A DNA stretch of 64,000 nucleotides from Epilithonimonas hungarica (GCF_900102265.1 NZ_FNBH01000001.1:1-64000), one strand, 5' to 3'. Counted from the first letter of the stretch, positions 52,182-61,718 are shown. The notes: generated by a model from the letters alone, not told the origin. A program made the numbers and translations.

Positions 52182-52817
52182 ATGAAAGCACATACATCGG
52201 AAACACAATCTACTATCAACCCAGAAAAAGCATTAGAGATTCTAAAAGAAGGGAATCAGAGATTTGTGAACAATCTGAAAGCAAATAGAGATCTTTTGGC
52301 GCAGGTGAATGACACCCGTGAGGGGCAATGGCCATTTGCGGTGGTATTAAGCTGTATCGATAGCCGTACATCTGCTGAACTGATCTTTGATCAAGGCCTT
52401 GGCGATATCTTCAGTGTAAGAATTGCGGGTAATTTTGTAAATCAGGATATTCTTGGATCTATGGAATTTGGCTGCAACGTTGCAGGCTCTAAACTAGTTG
52501 TAGTTTTAGGCCATACCAAATGCGGCGCATTGAAAGGAGGATTGGATGCCGCAAAGATAGAAGGTCTGGGAATGGATAATCTCAATCATTTGATCGGACA
52601 TTTTGACCCGATCATCAAAAATATCATTAAAGATGGTGAAGAACGCTCTTCTAAGAACGAAGATCTTCTAGAAAGATTGAACCATCACAATGTAAAACAT
52701 GCCATAGAAGATATTCGTAAACAAAGCGCAACTTTGAAAAGGCTGGAGGACGAAGGTAAGATCAAGATCGTTGGCGCAAATTACGACGTAGAAACCGGCG
52801 TTGTAACTTGGTTATAG
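52182..52817 (+). CDS. second beta-class carbonic anhydrase
   Basis: 211 residues, not closely similar to the first. Zinc ligands are in LSCIDSRTSAELIFDQG (Cys, Asp, Arg) and GHTKCGALKGG (His, Cys); KEGNQRFVNN near the N-terminus marks a different beta subclass. It lies 56 bases after the SulP gene and ends the unit. Confidence 0.95.
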   Translation: MKAHTSETQSTINPEKALEILKEGNQRFVNNLKANRDLLAQVNDTREGQWPFAVVLSCIDSRTSAELIFDQGLGDIFSVRIAGNFVNQDILGSMEFGCNVAGSKLVVVLGHTKCGALKGGLDAAKIEGLGMDNLNHLIGHFDPIIKNIIKDGEERSSKNEDLLERLNHHNVKHAIEDIRKQSATLKRLEDEGKIKIVGANYDVETGVVTWL

Positions 52818-52847
52818 AAAATATTTTTTCTTCATACAATTAGGGTG

Positions 52848-52877
52848 GTAGGCCGGATAATTTATTATCCGGCCTAC
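52848..52877 (+). terminator. terminator of the carbonic anhydrase/SulP unit
   Basis: Perfect 13-base arms GTAGGCCGGATAA (52848-52860) and TTATCCGGCCTAC (52865-52877). Confidence 0.8.
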
Positions 52878-53023
52878 TTATTTGCTTCAGGAAAAATGAA
52901 TTTTATTCAAATTAAAAAAATAATAATCTGGCAGGAGTTTATAGTAAAAACCAGCAACACTATAAAATAATTATTACATATATATCAAAATTTTATTGAT
53001 ATTAACTATATTTGAAAAAAACT

Positions 53024-53854
53024 ATGAGAAGAATTTTACACCTTTGTATTTTAAGCATCGGGATTATGTCTGCACAAAACTATGGTCTCAATGAAAACTT
53101 CGAGAATGAAAGCAGTTCGCCATCATGGTCCACATTGGATCTAGATGGAGACGATAAAACCTGGAAACTCCAATCACCTCAGGATTGGACCACGGCATTA
53201 GGATTTAGTGGGTATGTGTATGTTTCTGATTCATATGACAGTACAGCCAATCAACCCTTAAATCCGGATAATGTATTAGTTTCCCCAACTTTTATTTATG
53301 AATACCCAAGAATAAAAAATGGCAATGCTTTATTAGGAATTTCATTTAAAATATCAGCTTCAGATCCCGTCAGGTATTCTGAAACTTATGCGTTGTATCT
53401 TTTACCAGCAACACAAACTTTTACAGGAAACGAAACACCTGTGTTTTTTGAGACATTGGATTCTGGAACAACTTCCAAGAATATATTGGTTGAAAAATGG
53501 GACTGGGACACTTTTGGTCAGGAGGTAAGATTATATTTCAGACATTATAATAGTCCCAATCAGAAAGCGCTGGTCATAGACGATATCATCAATTATAATT
53601 TTACAATGTCTACCAATGATGTGGTACTGAAAAACAAAACAGTAATTTTTCCTAATCCGACAAAACGTTTTATCCAAATTGATCTAAAAACCGAGACAGT
53701 ACAGAACGTGGAAGTGATAGATATTTCTGGAAGAAAACATCAGGTAAAATTTAAAAATAATAAAGTAGATTTGGAAGGGTTAAAATCAGGCGTTTATTTT
53801 ATAAAAATAAATACTAAACTAGCTTCCTACATCAATAAATTTATAAAAGAATAA
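53024..53854 (+). CDS. secreted protein with type IX sorting domain
   Basis: About 276 residues. Signal peptide to about residue 17 (MRRILHLCILSIGIMSAQ), a cleaved-adhesin/choice-of-anchor-J-like beta domain (NENFENESSSPSWSTLDLDG), and a C-terminal T9SS type A sorting domain (VIFPNPTKRFIQIDL, DISGRK, LKSGVYFIKI). It is exported by the type IX system to the surface or medium. A TTG at 53012 is possible but is part of a TATATTTG promoter-like sequence. Confidence 0.88.
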   Translation: MRRILHLCILSIGIMSAQNYGLNENFENESSSPSWSTLDLDGDDKTWKLQSPQDWTTALGFSGYVYVSDSYDSTANQPLNPDNVLVSPTFIYEYPRIKNGNALLGISFKISASDPVRYSETYALYLLPATQTFTGNETPVFFETLDSGTTSKNILVEKWDWDTFGQEVRLYFRHYNSPNQKALVIDDIINYNFTMSTNDVVLKNKTVIFPNPTKRFIQIDLKTETVQNVEVIDISGRKHQVKFKNNKVDLEGLKSGVYFIKINTKLASYINKFIKE

Positions 53855-53867
53855 GAAGCTAGAGAGC

Positions 53868-54431
53868 TCACTTTCCATTGAAAGCACTCATTGTATTCTG
53901 AACACCCGCAAATACAAAAGATAAAGCAGCTTGGGAAAACTTCTCGATTCGTTCCGGCAATTTTGAGTACTCCTCTTCATTCCACTTTCCAAGCACATAA
54001 TCTATTTGTTGACCATCTTTGAACTCTGCAGAGATCCCGAATCTCAATCTAGCATATTGATTGGTATTAAGAACGGCTTCTATATTTTTCAATCCGTTGT
54101 GTCCGGCTGGACTTCCTTTCATTTTCATTCTCAATGAACCAAAAGGTAATGCCAGATCATCAGTAATAATTAAAATATTTTCCAACGGAATATTTTCTTT
54201 CTGCATCCAGAATTTGACAGCATTGCCCGAGAGGTTTACGTATGTGTCGGGCTTCAGTACAAATACTTTTCTGCCCTTATATTTGCCTTCAGCAAGTAGT
54301 CCGAAATTGGAAGATCTGAAAGGAGCTTCTATCTTTTCGGCAATTTTCTCTGCCACTTTGAAACCGATATTATGTCGTGTTTCTGCATATTCTTCCCCTT
54401 TGTTCCCGATTCCAACAAGTAGATATTTCAT
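53868..54431 (-). CDS. pth: peptidyl-tRNA hydrolase
   Basis: 187 residues. Releases tRNA from peptidyl-tRNA lost by ribosomes. LLVGIGNKGEEYAETRHNIG gives Asn10 and the catalytic His20; DDLALPFGSLR and GSPAGHNGLKNIE are signatures. It converges with the T9SS cargo gene and follows a lipoprotein gene by 11 bases. Confidence 0.95.
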   Translation of the reverse strand: MKYLLVGIGNKGEEYAETRHNIGFKVAEKIAEKIEAPFRSSNFGLLAEGKYKGRKVFVLKPDTYVNLSGNAVKFWMQKENIPLENILIITDDLALPFGSLRMKMKGSPAGHNGLKNIEAVLNTNQYARLRFGISAEFKDGQQIDYVLGKWNEEEYSKLPERIEKFSQAALSFVFAGVQNTMSAFNGK

Positions 54432-54442
54432 TTGGAAAAAAA

Positions 54443-55318
54443 TTATTTTACGTATTCAAAAGTAACCGTTCCATATGCAGAAGTTCCAATTGTTGGATAG
54501 GCGTCCGCATCATAAACATAGCTCATATTTGAGGTTAACGATTCTGCATTTGTGGTAATTTTGCTAGTTTTATAATTATTGGCTGAGAAACTATAGACAA
54601 TATTGTTGGTTACATCAAAATGTGAGCTTACCAGTTTGAAAGCTGTTGGTAGATTTCCCAGAGGGTTTTTCTTAGTATCATAACCACTAAAAGACATGTC
54701 AAATATAATGGGTGTAACAGTAACAGGACCTGAAATAACTGTTTTTAAGGTGTATTTGTAAGCTGAAACATTATTTCCGGAGAATGTATAATCTGTTTGA
54801 AGATTGTACAGATCTTCTGTATTGGTCTCGTCTTTTATTTTTGTAACAATGCTTTTAATTTTGTCCGAATTGTATGTATAAGTCGTTGATGATACATAAA
54901 TTATACCCCCGCCAGAAGTAGAATTACCCTCTGACTTTGTCAATTTCCCGCCCGTATAAGATAAGTTTTGAGTATTTGTAATCTCTGTCCCCATATCATC
55001 TACAGATCTGTATATGATTTTAGTAATATTATCTCCTGTATAGGTCAGATTATAGGAAAAAGAATTATCACTAGATGTCACACTAGTTAGCTTAGTGCCG
55101 GAATAATTATAGGTGGCAACGATTTTTTCGCCATCCATATCCACGGTTGTAACCTTCCTAATGTTTTTAACAGTCGAATTATTTGAACCCCCAGAAGAGC
55201 TTCCGTCGGTATATTCCACACCATTCAGAAAATCGCCGTTCGCATCCTGACTAGGGTCACAAGAGGACAATGTAAAGATCCCGAAGGCAATTGTAATATA
55301 ATATAAAATGTTTTTCAT
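54443..55318 (-). CDS. lipoprotein with repeated beta strands
   Basis: 291 residues. Lipobox LSSC (Cys20), a Gly/Ser-rich linker, then repeated strands of the kind YNYSGTKLTSVTSSDN, TYTGDNITKI and YTYNSDKIKS, similar to RHS-like or DUF4595-like beta repeats of Bacteroidota lipoproteins. Function unknown; surface-exposed likely. 11 bases upstream of pth. Confidence 0.75.
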   Translation of the reverse strand: MKNILYYITIAFGIFTLSSCDPSQDANGDFLNGVEYTDGSSSGGSNNSTVKNIRKVTTVDMDGEKIVATYNYSGTKLTSVTSSDNSFSYNLTYTGDNITKIIYRSVDDMGTEITNTQNLSYTGGKLTKSEGNSTSGGGIIYVSSTTYTYNSDKIKSIVTKIKDETNTEDLYNLQTDYTFSGNNVSAYKYTLKTVISGPVTVTPIIFDMSFSGYDTKKNPLGNLPTAFKLVSSHFDVTNNIVYSFSANNYKTSKITTNAESLTSNMSYVYDADAYPTIGTSAYGTVTFEYVK

Positions 55319-55377
55319 TATTTCTTTTTTCTGGTTGCAAAGTTAATTTTTTAAAATTAATTATTTTTTGATGGAAA

Positions 55378-56370
55378 CTATTTGTAATCAAAACTTTCTA
55401 AAGAATTTTGACTTTTAAGCTGATTCAATTCTTCTAGATAAGTCGTAAGTTGTTTTTCGTTTAGAGTTCCGTTTTTCTTATAAATCTCAACTCTTCTTTT
55501 GACTTCAGAATCAAAATAGGTTTTGAAGCTTTCAATCGTTTCCTTCTTGTTCCACAGATCATAGTATTCGCAGATATTGCCAAGGAGGTCATTTAGCTCT
55601 TCGGTTGTTTTTTCGTCTGTATTTTTGCCAAAAGCCTTTACCGAACAATAGATGGGTTTTCTATCCGGTTCCGTTTTGGTCATAAACTCGCGGTACTTGT
55701 CGTCAATCAGAGATTCGATTTGTTCTTTGTTGAAGTAGATATCTTCATCAATGTCTTTCATCTTTACAAAATCTCCGGAACTGTAATTATTATTAAAACG
55801 ATAATTCGCATAAACCACAATTTCACCTTTTCCCAAGCCTGGCGAGATCCCATAGCGTTCTGAAAGATAAAACAGAGCCGGCTCAGAGTAATCGATATTG
55901 TCTTTTAGATTTGCGACAAACAGTTCGATTTTTGTTCCATCTTTGTCTGTGGCGATTCTTTTTTCCAAATCTCGATAAAATTGGTATTCATACAAAGTGT
56001 CCGAAGCTTTTTTGAAATAGCGGATGGGCGATTCTGCACTGTAAGTCCGGAAACCATTACCAGAAACATACTTTTTGTTATAAAGCAAACCATCCATTCT
56101 GTAGATATTTTTCCGATAAGCATAATAGAAATTAATTGTATTTCTAATGGATTTTTTCTCAGAATTAAATTCAATGGAATAAACGGGAACTGATTTATCC
56201 TTAGAATTAAATTTTACCGAAATCCCCGCTTCATTATCTGTCTCGCTTAGAAAAGTCATTTCCTTATCGTAGTGGTATTTCAGGGTTTGGGCATTGTAAC
56301 AACTAATGGATATTATGAAAATTAGTAGTATAAATTTCTGTTTGATTAGATTGAAGGGGAAAATAGTCAT
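55378..56370 (-). CDS. exported hypothetical protein
   Basis: 330 residues with a signal segment (about 12-27) ending near CYNAQ. Mostly polar and beta-rich early, Lys/Glu-rich helices late (EELNDLLGNICEYYDLWNKK onward). It recalls the GLPGLI-type proteins of Flavobacteria in layout, but I cannot confirm that. Function unknown. Confidence 0.65.
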   Translation of the reverse strand: MTIFPFNLIKQKFILLIFIISISCYNAQTLKYHYDKEMTFLSETDNEAGISVKFNSKDKSVPVYSIEFNSEKKSIRNTINFYYAYRKNIYRMDGLLYNKKYVSGNGFRTYSAESPIRYFKKASDTLYEYQFYRDLEKRIATDKDGTKIELFVANLKDNIDYSEPALFYLSERYGISPGLGKGEIVVYANYRFNNNYSSGDFVKMKDIDEDIYFNKEQIESLIDDKYREFMTKTEPDRKPIYCSVKAFGKNTDEKTTEELNDLLGNICEYYDLWNKKETIESFKTYFDSEVKRRVEIYKKNGTLNEKQLTTYLEELNQLKSQNSLESFDYK

Positions 56371-56391
56371 TAAATCTAAATTTCAAAGAAG

Positions 56392-56493
56392 TTATACGTT
56401 TCTATTATCTGGATTTTGTTCCAAATATTCAACAGTCTGGGCAAGTTCTTCCAGAGCCAAATCCGTCCATAGAATTTCAAGGCCTTTTTCCAT
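56392..56493 (-). pseudogene. truncated ParE/RelE-family toxin
   Basis: An ATG inside the end of the antitoxin gene opens a 33-codon frame reading EILWTDLALEELAQTVEYLE, then QNPDNRNV and a stop. This matches the N-terminal strand and first helix of ParE/RelE toxins, which normally run to about 95-100 residues; the rest is missing. The overlap with the antitoxin is the usual one for such pairs, so this is a remnant of a real toxin gene. Confidence 0.6.
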
Positions 56494-56719
56494 AGATTTC
56501 CCTTGCTTTGGAATGTGGATTTAGTTTTCCTTCATTCGCTTGAGCAATTCCTTTTTCTATAGATTGTTTTTCAACATCAGAAATTTCATCCGCCCAGTCT
56601 TTTTTTCTTTCACGGGAAATCAAATCTGAGATCTTTTCAAGAAAACTCAAATCTTCAATTGTAGATAACCATTGAATTAGCTCCAGTTTTTTATTTTGTA
56701 TCTGTAAATCAGTATTCAT
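56477..56719 (-). CDS. antitoxin of a type II (ParD/RelB-like) pair
   Basis: An 80-residue protein with WADEISDVEKQSIEKGIAQ, then EGKLNPHSKAREIYGK, the toxin-wrapping C-terminal segment typical of Bacteroidota antitoxins next to ParE/RelE toxins. I use the ATG at 56719; a TTG at 56740 would add seven residues. Its partner is now only a 33-residue stub, so this is an orphan antitoxin. Confidence 0.75.
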   Translation of the reverse strand: MNTDLQIQNKKLELIQWLSTIEDLSFLEKISDLISRERKKDWADEISDVEKQSIEKGIAQANEGKLNPHSKAREIYGKRP

Positions 56720-56752
56720 TTCTAAAATTTTATTAATCAAATATAATCAATT

Positions 56753-59700
56753 TTAACCCAAAATCCTATTCAAAACCAGATTCACGTCATCTACATTTTT
56801 CACATTATCTTTCCTCATCATCAGCTGATTATTCTTTTCTTTTAACGTGGCTTCTGCCGGATTTTGTGTAAGATAAGATATGATTTTTTTGAATTTTTCA
56901 CTTTGATAGAATTTGTCCTGAGGATTCGCAGGGAAATAGCCTAAGAAAACTTTGTTCTTCACCACCAATCTATCAAATCCAATTTCCGCCGCGAGCCATT
57001 TCAGTTCTACAGATTTCAGAAGATTAATCGCTTCACTTGGCAATTCTCCAAATCGGTCTTTCAGTTCATTTTCAAAAGCTTGTAACTCTTTCGCATTCTG
57101 GATGTCTGCGAGTTTTTGATAAAGCGACAAACGTTCTTCTGTCGAGCTCACATAATCATCAGGCAACATCAATTCCAAATCTGTATCGATGTTGACTTCT
57201 TTGGTCGATTTGAAAAGTTTGTTTCTGTCTTCTTCATTTTCGAAAAGATTTTCAAAATTCTCATCGTCTTTCAATTCTTCCAAAGCTTCCTGCATCATTT
57301 TCTGATAAGTTTCAAATCCCATTTCGTTAATAAATCCGCTTTGTTCTCCACCAAGCAAATCTCCGGCTCCTCTGATTTCCAAATCTTTCATCGCAATCTG
57401 GAAACCACTTCCCAAATCCGAAAATTGTTCAATCGCCTCAAGACGTTTTCTCGCATCGGAAGTCATCATATCAAACGGAGGCGTTATCAGATAACAAAAC
57501 GCTTTTCTGTTGCTTCGTCCAACTCTACCACGCATCTGGTGCAGATCCGCCATCCCGAATCTATGCGCATCATTAATGAAAATCGTATTCGCATTTGGAA
57601 CGTCCACACCACTTTCTACGATGGTTGTCGCCACTAGAACATCATATTTCCCTTCCATGAAATCGAGGATATTTTGTTCCATTTGTTTTCCGTCCATTTG
57701 TCCGTGACCTGTGATCACTCTTGCATCGGGAACCAATCTTTGAATCAATCCGGCAATGTCCTTCAGATTTTCGATCCTGTTATTGATGAAATAAACCTGT
57801 CCGTCTCTTTGCAATTCGTAAGAGATCGCATCACGCAGAATCTCTTCATTAAAGCCAACAATGCTCGTATCAACGGGCTGACGGTTTGGCGGAGGTGTTT
57901 TGATCACGGATAGATCTCGTGCCGCCATCAATGAGAATTGTAAAGTCCTCGGAATTGGCGTTGCGGTCAATGTCAACGTATCGACATTGGTTTTCATCGT
58001 CTTCAATTTATCTTTTACCGAAACTCCGAATTTATGTTCCTCATCAATGATCAATAAGCCTAAATCCTTGAACTTGATGTCTTTACCAACCAACTGATGT
58101 GTTCCGATGACGATGTCAATTTTACCGTTTTTAAGACCTTCTTTGGTTTCCGATTTCTGCTTCGCCGTTCGGAATCGATTTAAATAAGAAATATTGACAG
58201 GGAAATCCTTCAAACGTTCTTTGAAACTTCTGTAATGCTGAAAAGCCAGAATCGTGGTCGGAACCAGAATTGCGACTTGTTTACTGTCCGTTGCCGCTTT
58301 GAACGCCGCACGAATCGCAACTTCTGTCTTCCCAAATCCAACATCGCCACAGATCAATCGGTCCATAACGCCTTCATCTTCCATATCTTTTTTCACGTCC
58401 AAAGTCGCTTTCTCCTGGTCAGGCGTATCTTCGTAAAGGAAACTTGCTTCCAATTCATTCTGAAGATAAGAATCCGGTGAATATTGGAAGCCTTTAGCGG
58501 TTTTTCTTTCCGCATATAATTTAATCAAATCAAAAGCGATTTGCTTGACTCTGGCTTTCGTCTTCTGTTTCAGGGATTTCCAAGCAGGCGAACCGAGCTT
58601 GCTGAGAACGATTTCTTTTCCGTCCGGACCGTTATATTTTGAAATTTTATGAAGGGAATGAATACTCACATATAGCAAATCTCCATTTTTGTAACTCAGT
58701 TTAAAACATTCCTGGATTTTCCCGTCATTATTGACTTTCACTAATCCCATAAATTTCCCAATCCCGTGGTCGATATGCGCAATGTAATCGCCAACTTTCA
58801 AAGACATTAAATCTTTGAGTGTCAGTTGCTCCGATTTCGCAAAAGTATCCTTGGATTTGTAACGCTGATATCGGTCAAAAATCTGATGGTCTGTGTAAAA
58901 CAGAATCTTGTTTTCAGAATCTACAAAACCTTCGTGCAATTCGGATTTGAAACTTTTGAATGGAATCTCGTGCTCCAATTCTTCAAAGATCGATTCTAAT
59001 CTTTCCTTTTGTTTTTCACTCGAAAATGAAATCCATGTGTCAAAACCCTGATTTTGCTTCTCTTCCAAATCCTGAATCAACAATTCGAAATTTTTATGAA
59101 AACTCGGCTGTTGTGTTTGGCTGAGTTCTATATTATGAATCTTTGGAAGTTCAAAAGTCTGTGAACTGAAATCAATCGTTTTGAATTTGATTAATTTATT
59201 CTGAAACTCCGATTCAGAAATGAATAATTCGTCAGGTGTTCTATGTTTGATGTCTTTGCTTAATGTCTCAAATTTTTCTATTGCTTTTTCGTGAAAATCC
59301 CTGATTCTTTTGGTGGAAAGGTAAAGATTCTTTGAAACCACAAAACTGTCATCCGGCAATAATTCAAACAAAGAAACTTTGCTCCCGGAAACTGAAAAAT
59401 TCATATTGGAAACCAACTGGAATTCATCGATTTTATCCAGAGAAAGTTGAGATTCTATATCAAAAGTTTTGATGCTTTCCACTTCATTTCCAAAAAATGT
59501 GATTCGGAAAGGTTTCTCATTAGAAAAAGAAAAAACATCCACAATTCCGCCTCGGACAGAGAATTCTCCCGGCTCTGAAACAAAATCTGTTTGGTTAAAT
59601 TGATAATGATTCAGCAATTCATCCACAAAATCAAAATCCAATTGGTCGCCGACTTTTATCTGATGAGAAATTGCTTTGAAATCTTCCTTTTTCAAAACTT

Positions 59701-60100
59701 TTTCAGACAAAGCGCCGACAAAAGCGACAATCACTTTTGGTGATTTACCTGAATTAAGTTTATTGATAACCTCGGTTCTCAGAACGAGATTCGCATTTTG
59801 AGTTTTCTCAACTTGGTAAGGTTCCAGATGTGTTGCAGGAAAATAAAGCAAGTTTTCCTTACCCAGCAAATCTTCCATTTCTGCATTGACGTAAAGCGCA
59901 TCTTCCTTTTCATCAACAAGATAAAGAATTGTTTTGTTCTGAGTCAAAAAAAGTTCCGAAGCCAAAATTGAAACTGCAGAACCCGCACTTCCTTTGACCG
60001 AAATATGCTGATGTTTTGATATTTGTGAAAAAATCTCGTTCCCGAATTGTTTCTGAAGCAAGTCTGGCAATAGATTTTGATTGATTTTTTTTAATTCCAT
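56753..60100 (-). CDS. mfd: transcription-repair coupling factor
   Basis: 1115 residues. Displaces RNA polymerase stalled at lesions and recruits UvrA. In order: UvrB-homology region (1-330), RNA-polymerase-interaction domain near 420-490 (GDYIAHIDHGIGKFMGL), then the RecG-like motor with Walker A GDVGFGKTEVA, DEEH, TATPIPRTLQFS and QMRGRVGRS, and the C-terminal regulatory domain. Length is typical. Monocistronic. Confidence 0.96.
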   Translation of the reverse strand: MELKKINQNLLPDLLQKQFGNEIFSQISKHQHISVKGSAGSAVSILASELFLTQNKTILYLVDEKEDALYVNAEMEDLLGKENLLYFPATHLEPYQVEKTQNANLVLRTEVINKLNSGKSPKVIVAFVGALSEKVLKKEDFKAISHQIKVGDQLDFDFVDELLNHYQFNQTDFVSEPGEFSVRGGIVDVFSFSNEKPFRITFFGNEVESIKTFDIESQLSLDKIDEFQLVSNMNFSVSGSKVSLFELLPDDSFVVSKNLYLSTKRIRDFHEKAIEKFETLSKDIKHRTPDELFISESEFQNKLIKFKTIDFSSQTFELPKIHNIELSQTQQPSFHKNFELLIQDLEEKQNQGFDTWISFSSEKQKERLESIFEELEHEIPFKSFKSELHEGFVDSENKILFYTDHQIFDRYQRYKSKDTFAKSEQLTLKDLMSLKVGDYIAHIDHGIGKFMGLVKVNNDGKIQECFKLSYKNGDLLYVSIHSLHKISKYNGPDGKEIVLSKLGSPAWKSLKQKTKARVKQIAFDLIKLYAERKTAKGFQYSPDSYLQNELEASFLYEDTPDQEKATLDVKKDMEDEGVMDRLICGDVGFGKTEVAIRAAFKAATDSKQVAILVPTTILAFQHYRSFKERLKDFPVNISYLNRFRTAKQKSETKEGLKNGKIDIVIGTHQLVGKDIKFKDLGLLIIDEEHKFGVSVKDKLKTMKTNVDTLTLTATPIPRTLQFSLMAARDLSVIKTPPPNRQPVDTSIVGFNEEILRDAISYELQRDGQVYFINNRIENLKDIAGLIQRLVPDARVITGHGQMDGKQMEQNILDFMEGKYDVLVATTIVESGVDVPNANTIFINDAHRFGMADLHQMRGRVGRSNRKAFCYLITPPFDMMTSDARKRLEAIEQFSDLGSGFQIAMKDLEIRGAGDLLGGEQSGFINEMGFETYQKMMQEALEELKDDENFENLFENEEDRNKLFKSTKEVNIDTDLELMLPDDYVSSTEERLSLYQKLADIQNAKELQAFENELKDRFGELPSEAINLLKSVELKWLAAEIGFDRLVVKNKVFLGYFPANPQDKFYQSEKFKKIISYLTQNPAEATLKEKNNQLMMRKDNVKNVDDVNLVLNRILG

Positions 60101-60218
60101 TAATGTAGGTATAAACGCAAAAAGCGATTCCGAGATATTTTCGGAATCGTTATTTGTTACAAAGATACTATTTTTAATAAAAATTAGTTTTAATTTTACA
60201 TCCCTAAACTATGAGCAT

Positions 60219-60596
60219 TTGAAATTCCGTTTCAAAATACAAGCCATTTTTTGTGTGCTTTTTCTTCTTTTGGTACAATGTAAAGAAGACGATGCATCCA
60301 TTTTCCGTGCCTATGTAGAAGGGAAAATCACTTATTCCGATGCCAAATTTCTGGAAGACCCAATTCATCTTGTAAAAGACAAAAAGATCATTGCGGAAAC
60401 TTTCCCGAAAGAAAGCGGAAGTTTTGTTTTGGCGGGACCTTATGACAAAGGCACATATAAATTCCAACTAAAGAACTTCAGGATAAGATCTTTTTCTACC
60501 GACACACAAGGTTGCAAAATCTCCAGTGATTCGCTTAGTATCGAAATTCCTGACGGTGTGACCTACATTATTTTCAATGATATAACTTTGAAATAA
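60219..60596 (+). CDS. small lipoprotein (TTG start)
   Basis: 125 residues when started at TTG 60219: a basic start, hydrophobic stretch and lipobox LLLVQC (Cys17). The longer frame to 60081 would bury the signal sequence behind 46 residues and overlap mfd, so I reject it. The rest is a beta-rich domain (YVEGKITYSDAKFLEDPI, SFVLAGPYDKGTYKFQL), carboxypeptidase-regulatory-like. It overlaps the next gene by one base (TAATG). Confidence 0.65.
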   Translation: MKFRFKIQAIFCVLFLLLVQCKEDDASIFRAYVEGKITYSDAKFLEDPIHLVKDKKIIAETFPKESGSFVLAGPYDKGTYKFQLKNFRIRSFSTDTQGCKISSDSLSIEIPDGVTYIIFNDITLK

Positions 60597-61210
60597 TGAG
60601 AAGATTTTTACTCTTTTCTTTCGCCGTGATTTCCATTTCAGCTTTTTCACAAAGAAGAAAAAAACAAAACTGGACGGAAAATGTAAAATACGCCATCGAA
60701 CCTCACGTAAAAGTGATGACATCGCTCGGAAACAATTTTATGAAAGATGCCTTCGAGTATTTTTATGGTTTCGGAATTGGCGGAAATATCAATCTCTATA
60801 AAAACTTCGGATTGGGCGTTGAGTATACTTATTTTCTGGCTAATGCCAAAAGACCGGAATTGTTCGGCTATCTTGGATCACCATCGATGAATAATTTTGA
60901 TTGGTACGTTTTTCATCAGGACAAAATCACGGAAGATTTTTTTGTGGAAGAAATCGTGGGTTACAGCACTTACCGGATGAAAAGTCCTTACCTGGATGAT
61001 CGTGGAGATTTCTCCGAAGGAAACGGCGGTTTGAATCTGGGCGCAAAAGCCATCTATACTGTGGATGACAACGGCACGCAGCAGATCGTCCTTAATACAA
61101 GACTTAATTTCTATAATTCTAAGATAGGGAATCAGAATCCGGATATCGAAAAATATTATTCCAAAGCAACTTTACTGAATATCGGTATTGCTTATCGTAT
61201 TAATTTTTAA
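60596..61210 (+). CDS. outer-membrane-barrel-like protein
   Basis: 204 residues with a signal peptide (MRRFLLFSFAVISISAFSQ) and repeated amphipathic strands (GFGIGGNINLYKNFGLGVEY, NIGIAYRINF with terminal Phe), consistent with an outer-membrane beta-barrel. It is translationally coupled to the lipoprotein upstream, so the two may form a complex. Function unknown. Confidence 0.75.
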   Translation: MRRFLLFSFAVISISAFSQRRKKQNWTENVKYAIEPHVKVMTSLGNNFMKDAFEYFYGFGIGGNINLYKNFGLGVEYTYFLANAKRPELFGYLGSPSMNNFDWYVFHQDKITEDFFVEEIVGYSTYRMKSPYLDDRGDFSEGNGGLNLGAKAIYTVDDNGTQQIVLNTRLNFYNSKIGNQNPDIEKYYSKATLLNIGIAYRINF

Positions 61211-61308
61211 GGTGTTTTTAAGTTGTTATAATTTCTGGTTAAAGTTTTTTATTCTTAATTTTAGAATGATTTTTAATATAAATTTGTCAAACCAAAACAG
61301 CACTGAAA

Positions 61309-61572
61309 ATGAAAAATTTATTCACAGCGTTGCTGCTTACTTTCGGAGTAGGACTAGCAACAGCACAAACAACAGCACCGGCTACTGCAAAAAAAGAAGC
61401 TAAAAAAACAGAAAAGAAAGCTACGAAATCTGTAGAGGCTCAGGCTGCGAAAGTGGCAAACACACCAGATGTTAAACTAAAAAAAGACGGAACTCCTGAT
61501 AAACGTTACAAAGCGGCCAAAACGTTGAAAAAAGATGGCACGCCGGACAAGCGTTACAAGGTCAACAAATAA
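61309..61572 (+). CDS. Lys-rich exported protein with KDGTPDKRYK repeats
   Basis: 87 residues: signal peptide (MKNLFTALLLTFGVGLATAQ), an Ala/Lys-rich helix, then two copies of LKKDGTPDKRYK 16 residues apart. This short motif is found repeatedly in small Bacteroidota exported proteins whose role is unknown. Strongly basic, so it may bind nucleic acid or acidic polymer outside the cell. Confidence 0.7.
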   Translation: MKNLFTALLLTFGVGLATAQTTAPATAKKEAKKTEKKATKSVEAQAAKVANTPDVKLKKDGTPDKRYKAAKTLKKDGTPDKRYKVNK

Positions 61573-61631
61573 TTTTCCTAATCGATGAAGAAGAGAGGGA
61601 TAATTTAATTTTTCATAACTTTTATTTTTTT

Positions 61632-61660
61632 AAGACTTTACATTACTTGTAAAGTCTTTT
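61632..61660 (+). terminator. intrinsic terminator
   Basis: AAGACTTTACA (61632-61642) pairs with TGTAAAGTCTT (61648-61658), followed by T's. Confidence 0.8.
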
Positions 61661-61718
61661 GTTTTTTTTGGTTCACGATTTGTTTATCTCTACTTATCAA
61701 TCCAAAAAAAATATTATT

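Noticed and set aside
57116-57637. Plus-strand frame of 173 codons opposite mfd
   Set aside because: Antisense shadow; cysteine/phenylalanine-rich product with no domain.
60081-60218. Longer N-terminus for the lipoprotein after mfd
   Set aside because: It would hide the lipobox behind 46 residues and overlap the mfd start.
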